From: an uncultured Bacteroidia bacterium
GTDB lineage: Bacteria; Bacteroidota; Bacteroidia; Bacteroidales; Prolixibacteraceae
Direction of reading: 5' to 3'
DNA length: 64,000 nt
Assembly: GCA_903923905.1 (NCBI GenBank)
Contig: CAIXZH010000024.1
Coordinates: 142,369-206,368 of the forward strand
Numbering within the stretch: the first letter of the stretch is position 1; the number at the start of each line of letters is the position of its first letter. The translations under genes were made by a program, and so were the position numbers. Under the pieces are notes generated by a model, which worked only from the letters and a program-made list of their open reading frames with translations, searched no databases and was not told the DNA's origin. Shown here in pieces: positions 39,555-46,765 of the stretch.

Positions 39555-40763
39555 TTATTCGCTTTTAGAAGGTGTACCTTGAGTTGCGCCGGAACCAGCC
39601 TTCCCCTTTTTACTTTTATCTGCGTCTCCTTTTTTGGCCAGGGCTATCACGGAACCGGTGTGTAAGGATTGTACCCCGTCAACGACTATCCGGTCCCCCA
39701 CATTGATCCCCTTTTTAATGATCACGCTGGCATCGATAGTTTGTCCAGTGATTACTTTCTTTTGGATAGCCATTTGCGCCGCGTGTGTTTTTGTGGTATC
39801 TGACAGATCCCGTGTAACGGTATCTTTAACCAGGAACACGAAATATTCTCCCATAACCTCAACCACTGTTTTGCTTGGAACTACCATCCTGGGACCGGTT
39901 TCCTGATTATGCACACGCAACACACAACTTATCCCCGGCCTTAAAGAGTAGTCAGGATTTGGGAATACCGCCCGGATACGGATGGTGCCAGCCTGCGGGT
40001 CAACAGCACGATCAATAATTGCAATCTTCCCAACATGGGGGTAGACTGAATCATTAGGGAGAATAATGGTAAACAGGGAATCGATTGAATGCTCCTGAAT
40101 TTTTTTCAGATTCTCAAAATGTGAAAGTTGCTTTTCGGATATTAAAAAATCGACACCAACCGGATCATCCGAAGATATCGTGTTCAGAACTGTCTGCCCG
40201 ACAATAACCATATTTCCCAATTTAACCTGACTAAATCCGATAGTACCGTCAAAAGGAGCCTTTATCACCGAATAATTCAGATTGGTTTCGGCCATTTTTA
40301 AGGTTTGCTCAGCCGCTTTGATCATATTTTTCGCATTCTGCAGGGCAATTGCGGCATGGTCCAGAACCTGTTTGGCCACTGCATCATAGGTATTCAGATA
40401 AGTATAACGGTCAGCATCCTGTTGCGCCTGTTTCAGGTTACCATGTGCAACATCCAGATTGGCTTTTGCCAGATCATAATTTTCCTGATACAACTGGCGA
40501 TCGATGGTATAAAGAGGCTGACCTTTCCGAATATGACTTCCTTCGGTAAAAGAAATCTCAGTGATATATCCCTGAACCTGCGGTCTCAGATCCACCTGAT
40601 TCATGGCAACCAGGGTGGCCGGATATTTATCAAAGTAGAACACATTTTGTGCTTTTACAGTATAAATATTAACCGGAACAGGTAACACAGGGGGAACTTT
40701 GGGATGAAAACAGGCAGTCAGAAATAGAACACTGAAAAATAAGGTCAAATATGCGCTTCTCAT
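39555..40763 (-). CDS. RND efflux periplasmic adaptor lipoprotein (AcrA-like)
   Basis: A 402-residue membrane fusion protein with a lipoprotein signal (LFLTAC, Cys18). RPQVQGYITEISFTEGSHIRKGQPL is the first half of the lipoyl domain, followed by an alpha-hairpin (NYDLAKANLDVAHGNLKQ to KAAEQTLKMAETNLNY) and the second lipoyl half VIKAPFDGTIGFSQVKLGN, then the beta-barrel and the membrane-proximal domain. The C-terminal tail is Lys/Gly/Ser rich. It joins the RND pump to TolC across the periplasm. It lies 20 bp after the TolC gene and 51 bp before the first RND gene. Confidence 0.93.
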   Translation of the reverse strand: MRSAYLTLFFSVLFLTACFHPKVPPVLPVPVNIYTVKAQNVFYFDKYPATLVAMNQVDLRPQVQGYITEISFTEGSHIRKGQPLYTIDRQLYQENYDLAKANLDVAHGNLKQAQQDADRYTYLNTYDAVAKQVLDHAAIALQNAKNMIKAAEQTLKMAETNLNYSVIKAPFDGTIGFSQVKLGNMVIVGQTVLNTISSDDPVGVDFLISEKQLSHFENLKKIQEHSIDSLFTIILPNDSVYPHVGKIAIIDRAVDPQAGTIRIRAVFPNPDYSLRPGISCVLRVHNQETGPRMVVPSKTVVEVMGEYFVFLVKDTVTRDLSDTTKTHAAQMAIQKKVITGQTIDASVIIKKGINVGDRIVVDGVQSLHTGSVIALAKKGDADKSKKGKAGSGATQGTPSKSE

Positions 40764-40783
40764 TGATGTGAAAATTTTATTCG

Positions 40784-42190
40784 TTAATATTTTGAAAGCG
40801 TTTTACCCATCGCTCTCTCCAGATCCACCTTACTCAGCAATACCTGAAACAGGGCATTTAAATAACTAATCTCTGACGATATCAGGTTGGATTCAGCGGT
40901 TATCACATTCAGGTAGGCTACCACCCCTTGTTTGTACTGTAGGGAAACGATTCCGTACACATCCTTTGCCATTGCCTTGTTATCCCGAAGGACATTCAGA
41001 TCAAACAAATTGCTTTTATAACTTGCCAGTGCACTGGTATATTCAGAATAGATACGGGATTTAAGATCAACCTCGGCCCAATTGATTTGCTGCAACTGGA
41101 GCCGTGCTCTCTGAATGGTTTCACTTCGCCGAAAGCCGGTGAACAAGGGTATACTTACTGACGCCCCTAAATAGGAATAGGGATAGGAATGATTAAAAAG
41201 ATTTGAAAACGAATTATTTTCAAATTCAGGTAGGTAATTATAAAAGGCAGAGAATGTCGGAAGAAATTGAGATCTGGAATATCTCACATTCTGGATCTGT
41301 AACTTTTTAATGGTTTGAAGCAATTGATATTCAATCCGTTTTTGATAATCCAGTACCTGCGTGGTATCAAAAGCAATTTTCTGCACCATTTGCAGGGTAT
41401 CAAAGCTTACATAAAATTCTTTTTCCGTCGGAAAACCCATCAGTTGCTTGAGAGACGCATAAAATGGTATCACATTTTCGTTAACCTGTTTTAATTGCGC
41501 CCTGGAATTGTTGAGCGAAATTGATGCCTCTTTATAGTCTGTCTTATCAACGATTCCGCCAACATATTGATGATAAGCATCTCTCAGATTTTTTGCAAGA
41601 CGGGCGGTGTCTTCCTTTAGCACATTGATCTGCTCAAGATTAAAGAGCAAACTGTAAAACGCTTTACTGACATTCGAAATAATATCAATTTTAGTGCTGT
41701 CGTTCGATTGCTTTGCCTGCTCAACAAACAAATGGGCATTTCTGGCCGCATTTAATACTTCCGGGCTAAAAATGGTTTGTGTTGCTGACAATTGTGGGAT
41801 GAATGTATTATTAACACCGGAATGTCCCTGAATCAATGGTCCTCCCGGAGTGGAATTTGCCGATAAAACAGTGGGTAATTGACCATAATGCATCAGGTTT
41901 CCAACGAGATTAACCTGGGGCAACCAGGCTGAGAGGATTATTGCATTCGATTTTTTCACAATTGACATCTCGACTAATGATCGGTTAAATGCAGGCTGAA
42001 ACTGCAATGCATAGGCGATACACTGGTCGAGATTTAAATACTGGATGGAATCTGCTGAATTATTACGGGCAAAAGTACCGGTTGTAAATCCTCCGATACA
42101 GACAATTGCAAAAAACAGATGTTTTGATAATAAGCTTAAATAACTTATGTTTTTATATAAAAGTGATTTGTTCCTGTTTGATGAACCCAT
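40784..42190 (-). CDS. TolC-family outer membrane efflux protein
   Basis: A 468-residue outer-membrane channel protein, first gene of the RND operon. A hydrophobic stretch at residues 25-41 ending in TFA serves as signal peptide after a somewhat long, charged N-terminus. The two homologous halves of the OEP family are visible through the repeated pattern of long helices (DQCIAYALQFQPAFNRSLVEM; SRAQLKQVNENVIPFYASLKQ; VISLQYKQGVVAYLNVITAESN). It forms the exit duct of the pump. A second, distinct TolC homolog lies at 52659-54143 for the ABC exporter. Confidence 0.92.
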   Translation of the reverse strand: MGSSNRNKSLLYKNISYLSLLSKHLFFAIVCIGGFTTGTFARNNSADSIQYLNLDQCIAYALQFQPAFNRSLVEMSIVKKSNAIILSAWLPQVNLVGNLMHYGQLPTVLSANSTPGGPLIQGHSGVNNTFIPQLSATQTIFSPEVLNAARNAHLFVEQAKQSNDSTKIDIISNVSKAFYSLLFNLEQINVLKEDTARLAKNLRDAYHQYVGGIVDKTDYKEASISLNNSRAQLKQVNENVIPFYASLKQLMGFPTEKEFYVSFDTLQMVQKIAFDTTQVLDYQKRIEYQLLQTIKKLQIQNVRYSRSQFLPTFSAFYNYLPEFENNSFSNLFNHSYPYSYLGASVSIPLFTGFRRSETIQRARLQLQQINWAEVDLKSRIYSEYTSALASYKSNLFDLNVLRDNKAMAKDVYGIVSLQYKQGVVAYLNVITAESNLISSEISYLNALFQVLLSKVDLERAMGKTLSKY

Positions 42191-42567
42191 TGTATATAAG
42201 CAATTTAATTTATATTAGCGGAGATTATTGGTTGTCAAATCCATTATTATTCATGAGTATCGAAGATAACATAATAACGAATTGATAAAAGTATTTGCAC
42301 CTGATGAGATTAATTAATTAAAAGGATATTAAACTGGATTAAACTTTTATACTTTTCGGTTGGACATCCCAAGTCACGGATGGTTTAAAACGGGAACAGA
42401 AAGCAAATAAATTTTCTTTGAGCTTAACGTGAAACAATACAATCCTGCCATTTATAAAAGTTTTCTGACAAACAAGGACCGGCACAAAAAAGGCTTTTTA
42501 ATCAGATTATTGCAATATCCATGAAAAATGATTGACCATCGGTATTTTTTATGAACTGACCTTTTTT
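42191..42567. other. 377-bp spacer upstream of the RND operon
   Basis: No coding sequence is supported. A TTTG box stands near 42235 on the minus strand, but the expected TAnnTTTG partner is poor, so I do not mark a promoter. The DNA is AT-rich and would also hold the 3' region of the B3/B4 gene. Confidence 0.5.
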
Positions 42568-43227
42568 TCACACATAAATAACTTCAATTTGATCGGCATC
42601 AGCATATTTTTCCAATAATCTTAAAGCCAGCTCAGCAGTTTCCAGTGTTTGCCGGTTACCGGAAAATCCAATGATAACCATTAAAAACTTCGTGGTTTCT
42701 CCGGTTACAGAAGTTCGCACGGAATCACTTGTTGGTGAGCCAAATGACGAAACAGAATCCCTGAATACCGGTAAGAATTCAATATTAATTTCACCCCGGC
42801 CAATGGCCTCATAGGGCTCATTTTTCATGCCGATATCGAAGCACACATCACCCTCTATTTTCTCTGCATCATATCCGCCAATTGACATACCAGTCTCCAG
42901 GGAAACCAGATTTAGCAAATCAACCACATTATTTATCCGGTACAACGGATTCCCTTTGACTGCCCTGCGCATCAAGGCCTCAGAAGAAAGGCGGTACCTG
43001 GCAGGGTCTTTACCGCAGGAGCGGTAGGCAACCCTGGATGCATGAATGGCAGGATGACTCCCCACCTTTTCAAGTTCGGTTGTACTTTGGATTAATTTAC
43101 AAGCAGTTTCAATCTCAGCCCACAAATCAGGGTTTTCGGTTGAAATGGTTACATTGCATGCAATACAACCCAGAACAAGATCAGGCAACTTCTGTCTAAT
43201 AGTCTGACTTATAATAATTTTATTCAT
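42568..43227 (-). CDS. B3/B4 domain protein (phenylalanyl-tRNA synthetase beta-like editing domain)
   Basis: A 219-residue cytoplasmic protein made up of a B3/B4 tRNA-binding/editing-like domain. Typical stretches: SHPAIHASRVAYRSCGKDPARYRLSSEAL, RAVKGNPLYRINNVVDLLNLVSLETGMSIGGYD, and the C-terminal SVTGETTKFLMVI. Stand-alone B3/B4 proteins are thought to bind or deacylate a mischarged tRNA or a free amino acid derivative, but the role is not established. A modest GAGG ribosome site lies about 10 bp before the ATG. It is divergent from the TatD-type gene with 78 bp between. Confidence 0.88.
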   Translation of the reverse strand: MNKIIISQTIRQKLPDLVLGCIACNVTISTENPDLWAEIETACKLIQSTTELEKVGSHPAIHASRVAYRSCGKDPARYRLSSEALMRRAVKGNPLYRINNVVDLLNLVSLETGMSIGGYDAEKIEGDVCFDIGMKNEPYEAIGRGEINIEFLPVFRDSVSSFGSPTSDSVRTSVTGETTKFLMVIIGFSGNRQTLETAELALRLLEKYADADQIEVIYV

Positions 43228-43252
43228 AATTGATACCTCAGTTTAAAAAGAC

Positions 43253-43283
43253 TTTATCTATTCTAAAAATACCATTACTTTTG
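43253..43283 (+). promoter_or_regulatory. Promoter of the TatD-type gene
   Basis: TTTA at 43253-43256, 19-bp spacer, TACTTTTG at 43276-43283. Transcription would start near 43288, close to the TTG at 43306, which supports this start codon and a very short leader. Confidence 0.55.
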
Positions 43284-43305
43284 GGATAAACGATCTTCAG
43301 TCCAG

Positions 43306-43965
43306 TTGAAAACACCTTATATTGATATTCATACCCACCATTCAGGGATTTCGGAACAGGTTATCGCCGTACAGAATCTCTTTCTTCAGGAAATTGATTT
43401 GAGCAGCGAAATAAAATTCCCCTTTTCAGCTGCAATCCATCCCTGGCATTCGGATGGATTGCAGCTGAAAGAAGTGAGTCATATGCTCGAAAACCTGACG
43501 ACGCAAAAAAAGCTCCTCGCCATCGGTGAAACCGGACTTGATAAAGTGTGTAACGCCGATTATAATCAACAAAAGAGAATTTTTGAATTGCAGCTCGATT
43601 TTGCGGAGGCCAATCACAAACCGCTTATTATACATGCTGTTAAATCATGGAACGACTTGACCAGATACTTTAAACGGGCAAAAGTGCCGGTCATTTTACA
43701 CGGCTATACTGGCAGCCTCATATTAACCAGGCAATTAATTGAATTGGGATGCTATTTTTCAATCGGGAAATCGGTAATGCGATTAAATCCTGATCAGCAG
43801 CAAGTCATCCAATTAATTCCCCTGTCATCCCTTTTTATCGAAACTGATGAATCACAAATCCCAATTGAGGAGATCTATCTTCAAATTTCCGGAATATTGG
43901 ATCTTTCATTGGATACCCTGAAAACTCAGATCCAAAAGAACTTCAATTTCATCTATACCCAATGA
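43306..43965 (+). CDS. TatD-family metal-dependent hydrolase
   Basis: A 219-residue amidohydrolase-fold protein, shorter than the usual 255-265. Metal ligands of TatD enzymes can be seen: YIDIHTHHSG (His-x-His), AIGETGLDK (Glu), LIIHAVKSWND (His), VILHGYTGS (His) and FIETDESQI (Asp). E. coli TatD and YcfH are DNases or phosphodiesterases; the true role is often unclear. The start codon is TTG at 43306 with no in-frame ATG upstream, in keeping with the close promoter. A perfect 19-bp inverted repeat lies inside the coding sequence at 43424-43470 without breaking the family motif IHPWHS. Confidence 0.88.
   Translation: MKTPYIDIHTHHSGISEQVIAVQNLFLQEIDLSSEIKFPFSAAIHPWHSDGLQLKEVSHMLENLTTQKKLLAIGETGLDKVCNADYNQQKRIFELQLDFAEANHKPLIIHAVKSWNDLTRYFKRAKVPVILHGYTGSLILTRQLIELGCYFSIGKSVMRLNPDQQQVIQLIPLSSLFIETDESQIPIEEIYLQISGILDLSLDTLKTQIQKNFNFIYTQ
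43424..43470. repeat. Perfect 19-bp inverted repeat inside the TatD-type gene
   Basis: Left arm 43424-43442 and right arm 43452-43470 are exact reverse complements (TTTCAGCTGCAATCCATCC), loop of 9 nt. In RNA a G-U pair extends it by one. It begins 118 nt into the coding sequence. Confidence 0.9.
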
Positions 43966-44005
43966 CGAGGAGGTATAGAGTCTAAGCTTTAACATTGATT
44001 CTCCA

Positions 44006-45247
44006 TCACGAAAAGAACGGAACGACAAGAAAAGCCAGTGAAAGAGCGATCATAACGATAACAGCACTCCACCCAATCAGGTTGTTAAACGGTTTATTGA
44101 CATATTTCCCCATGATCTTTTTGTTGTTGACCAGCAACATCATACAGACCAAAACAACGGGCAGCAGCATCCCGTTTATCACCTGAGACCATAATGAAAT
44201 GGAGATAAGCGGTGCATTAGGAATTAAAATAATTGCAGCCCCAACGATCAGGATTCCAGTGTAAAGAATATAGAACTCCTTGGCTTCGTTCCATTTTTTA
44301 TCAATTCCGGCTTCAAAACCAAAGGCTTCACACACATAAAAGGCTGTTGCCAGAGGCAATATCGTAGCGGAAAAGATAGAGGCTATAAAAAGTCCGAAGG
44401 CAAATACCTGTGAGGCAAATGCACCTGCAAGAGGTTTCAGAGCCAGTGCAGCGTCCTTGGCTTCGTTAATCTGAATCCCATTGACATGCAATGTCGAGGC
44501 ACAGGCTACCATAATGAAAAAGGCGACAACAACCGTAGCAACACATCCTACAACAATATCAATTAAGGAATAATTATATTGCTTCATTTTCAAACCCTTC
44601 TCAATGACTGAGGATTGCATGTAAAATTGCATCCAGGGGGCAATCGTTGTTCCTACCAGTCCAATGATCATGGCAAGGCTTTGGGCGTTGAATTCCATTT
44701 GCGGATGGATGATTGCATGTCCAATTTCTCCCCAATGAGGCTTTCCCATAATGGCCGAAACGACGTACATCAGTAAAGACACACTGAATAATAGGAAGAT
44801 ACGCTCCGCTATTTTGTAAGTTCCCTTTACGACGAGGAACCAGATCAAAAAACCCACTATGGGAACGGAAATGTATTTACTGACGCTGAAGACCTCCATG
44901 CTTCCTGCAACACCCGCAAATTCCGTTGTCGTATTCCCGACATCGGCAATCAGCAAACCGATAAATATGAAAAAAGTAATTTTGACACCCGCGTTCTCCC
45001 TGATCAAATCAGCAAGACCTTTTCCGGTAACAATCCCCATCCTGGCATTCATTTCCTGGATAACGACCAGCACAATAAAAGAGGGAATCAGGGTCCAGAT
45101 CAGGTTATAACCGTAAACAGCAGCCGCAACAGAATAGGTAGTAATTCCACCTGCATCGTTATCTACACTCCCGGTAATTATTCCCGGTCCCAGTATGGCC
45201 AGAAAAATTCCCAGTTTTTTAAAAAAAGATTTCTTATTTCTAAACAT
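44006..45247 (-). CDS. Nramp-family divalent metal transporter (NRMT-like)
   Basis: A 413-residue inner-membrane protein with about 11 helices. The overall fold is Nramp: helix 1 starts GPGIITGSVDNDAGG and the region of helix 6 reads GTTIAPWMQFYMQSSV. In classical manganese/iron Nramps these two unwound helices carry D-P-G-N and (A)-M-P-H. Here helix 1 has D-A-G-G (about 31-34) and helix 6 A-P-W, so the soft-metal Met and the Asn are absent. Such changes occur in Nramp-related magnesium transporters. An AGGAGC ribosome site stands before the ATG. It is translated directly after the PRC/MgtE-N/CBS gene (12-bp gap), which supports a magnesium-related role. Confidence 0.88.
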   Translation of the reverse strand: MFRNKKSFFKKLGIFLAILGPGIITGSVDNDAGGITTYSVAAAVYGYNLIWTLIPSFIVLVVIQEMNARMGIVTGKGLADLIRENAGVKITFFIFIGLLIADVGNTTTEFAGVAGSMEVFSVSKYISVPIVGFLIWFLVVKGTYKIAERIFLLFSVSLLMYVVSAIMGKPHWGEIGHAIIHPQMEFNAQSLAMIIGLVGTTIAPWMQFYMQSSVIEKGLKMKQYNYSLIDIVVGCVATVVVAFFIMVACASTLHVNGIQINEAKDAALALKPLAGAFASQVFAFGLFIASIFSATILPLATAFYVCEAFGFEAGIDKKWNEAKEFYILYTGILIVGAAIILIPNAPLISISLWSQVINGMLLPVVLVCMMLLVNNKKIMGKYVNKPFNNLIGWSAVIVMIALSLAFLVVPFFS

Positions 45248-45259
45248 GCTCCTAAGCCC

Positions 45260-46528
45260 CTATTTATTGGTTCTGCGTTTTTTAATCAAATCTTCAATCA
45301 CATCATCAATGACCACCATTCCCTTCAGAACATTCTTTTTATCGACCACAGGTATGGCTAAGAGGTTATATTTCGAAACAATTTCAGCCACTTCATTAAT
45401 TTTCTGATAATCACGCAAATGAACAGGCGAAGGCTTCATGATTTGTTTAATCTGCACATCAGGGGAAGAAATAACGACATCCCTGACCGAAAAAGTAGCC
45501 AAAAGCACTTCATTGTCATCGGTCACAAACAGATTATAAAGGGTTTCAAATTCCGGCTTTTTATCTCTCAGTTCCTCTAAAACTTTTTCAATCGTAGAGT
45601 TTTGGTTGAATGACATCACCTCAGACGACATAATGCTTCCCACGGTATGATCCGGATAAACGAGCAATTCCCTAACCTCCTGAGAAGTATCTTTTTCCAT
45701 CTCATTAAGCAGCTGTTCTGCCCTTTCATCTTCCAGGGCGTCGAGAATATCAGCAACCTCATCTGCAGGCATTTTATCCAGCACGTCAGCCGCTTTTTCG
45801 ATTGACAGACTTTCGAGGATATGGACCTGAGTTTCGGTATCGAGTTCCTCCATAACATCGGCGGCCTTCTCCTCATCGAGTGCTGAAAATACCTGGGTAC
45901 TGGCTTTTCGGCCAAGGTCTTCAATAATATCCGCAAGGTCGGAAGGATGAAGCGTCTGAAGTTTGGCATAACTCTTTGAAAGCTTAATATTTAGATTAGA
46001 GAAATCAATTGTCTCCACATCTTCCCAAAGGATAAATTTGGATGGAATAGTTCCGCCCCATAATCCTGCTAAAAATTTCAAAGGTTTGACAATTCCAATT
46101 CTGCGCAGTAATCCTTCAATACCAATATCTACAGCGACGGCGAATGTTCCGCTTGAAATAGTAACCAACCGGACATCATTTACCCGTACCAATTTTCGTC
46201 CGTTAAGGTCGACGATTTGATTATCAAGCACTGCATCAGCAAGATACATGTTATTATCTATTTCATCTTTGGACAATTCAACCAGCTGGTCGCAAATGAC
46301 CGTAAGATTCCCGTCCACCTTTTCGATATGAAAATTCTCAAAGGAGTAGAACGAGATATTTTTGGAATATTTTATTTTAATCCCCTTGACAACAGGATGT
46401 CCGGTAGGGTAATTTGAAGGATCAGGATCCACTAAAAGATCCCTTACAGTACCGAGGTAAATACCGTAATGATCCTGAACTTTTTGCCCAATAATCCGAC
46501 TTAAATAAAATGTGGTGATTGATGTCAT
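45260..46528 (-). CDS. PRC-barrel / MgtE N-domain / CBS-pair protein without membrane domain
   Basis: A 422-residue soluble protein. Residues of about 5-170 look like PRC-barrel units (FYLSRIIGQKVQDHYGIYLGTV); about 195-290 form the superhelical MgtE_N domain (LHPSDLADIIEDLG, ALDEEKAADVMEELD, MPADEVADILDALEDE); about 300-415 are two CBS motifs (GSIMSSEVMSFNQNSTIEKVL, LLAIPVVDKKNVLKGMVVIDDV). In MgtE these cytoplasmic parts sense magnesium and gate the channel, but here the channel domain is missing. The ATG at 46528 is preferred to one 39 bp upstream because AAGGAGGTG stands 3 bp before it, an exceptionally strong ribosome site for this phylum. It heads a two-gene unit with the Nramp-like transporter. 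Confidence 0.88.
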   Translation of the reverse strand: MTSITTFYLSRIIGQKVQDHYGIYLGTVRDLLVDPDPSNYPTGHPVVKGIKIKYSKNISFYSFENFHIEKVDGNLTVICDQLVELSKDEIDNNMYLADAVLDNQIVDLNGRKLVRVNDVRLVTISSGTFAVAVDIGIEGLLRRIGIVKPLKFLAGLWGGTIPSKFILWEDVETIDFSNLNIKLSKSYAKLQTLHPSDLADIIEDLGRKASTQVFSALDEEKAADVMEELDTETQVHILESLSIEKAADVLDKMPADEVADILDALEDERAEQLLNEMEKDTSQEVRELLVYPDHTVGSIMSSEVMSFNQNSTIEKVLEELRDKKPEFETLYNLFVTDDNEVLLATFSVRDVVISSPDVQIKQIMKPSPVHLRDYQKINEVAEIVSKYNLLAIPVVDKKNVLKGMVVIDDVIEDLIKKRRTNK

Positions 46529-46653
46529 AAACACCTCCTTGCTTTTGTGATATTGCAAGGAGCGCAAACATAAGAAAGCGACCCTGCGATATCAGGTTAA
46601 TAAAAATATATCCGCAGGCCCTTCGTCCATTCTTAAAATGATATTGGTTTGCG
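46529..46653 (-). ncRNA. Candidate structured leader (riboswitch-like) with sequestered ribosome site
   Basis: The leader read leftward from about 46653 can form: P1, 7 bp (46647-46653 with 46563-46569); inside it a small hairpin CATT/AATG near 46630-46643; P3, 10 bp with one bulge (46608-46618 with 46583-46592, 15-nt loop); and right after P1 an 8-bp hairpin (46555-46562 with 46535-46542, 12-nt loop) whose 3' arm GCAAGGAG contains the Shine-Dalgarno sequence. This gives a three-way-junction-like body plus a translation-blocking hairpin. I recognise no Rfam class; it does not look like yybP-ykoY or M-box. The downstream genes suggest a metal ligand. Confidence 0.5.
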
Positions 46654-46656
46654 GCG

Positions 46657-46687
46657 CAAAAGTAGGTTATTTGTTTTAAGAAAAAAA
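46657..46687 (-). promoter_or_regulatory. Promoter of the PRC/MgtE-N/CBS - Nramp-like unit
   Basis: TTTT at 46687-46684, 19-bp spacer, TACTTTTG at 46664-46657 (minus strand). The start near 46653 would place the P1 helix of the leader at the very 5' end of the RNA. Confidence 0.5.
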
Positions 46688-46720
46688 CAATCAGTGCATA
46701 TAATTACGAACATGACAATA

Positions 46721-46761
46721 ATTCCTGTAGAGACGGGTCTGAGACCCGTCTCTACAGGAAT
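46721..46761. repeat. Perfect 19-bp palindrome, REP-like, between recG and the PRC/MgtE-N gene
   Basis: Arms at 46721-46739 and 46743-46761 (ATTCCTGTAGAGACGGGTC and its complement) with a 3-nt loop. The core GTAGAGACGGGTC resembles dispersed palindromes seen in many genomes. It starts 4 bp after the recG stop and may also act as an RNA 3' end, though no U-run follows. Confidence 0.8.
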
Positions 46762-46765
46762 ATCC

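Noticed and set aside
46529..46567. Earlier ATG for the PRC/MgtE-N/CBS gene
   Set aside because: The strong AAGGAGGTG site lies just before the ATG at 46528, and the earlier start would fall inside the structured leader.
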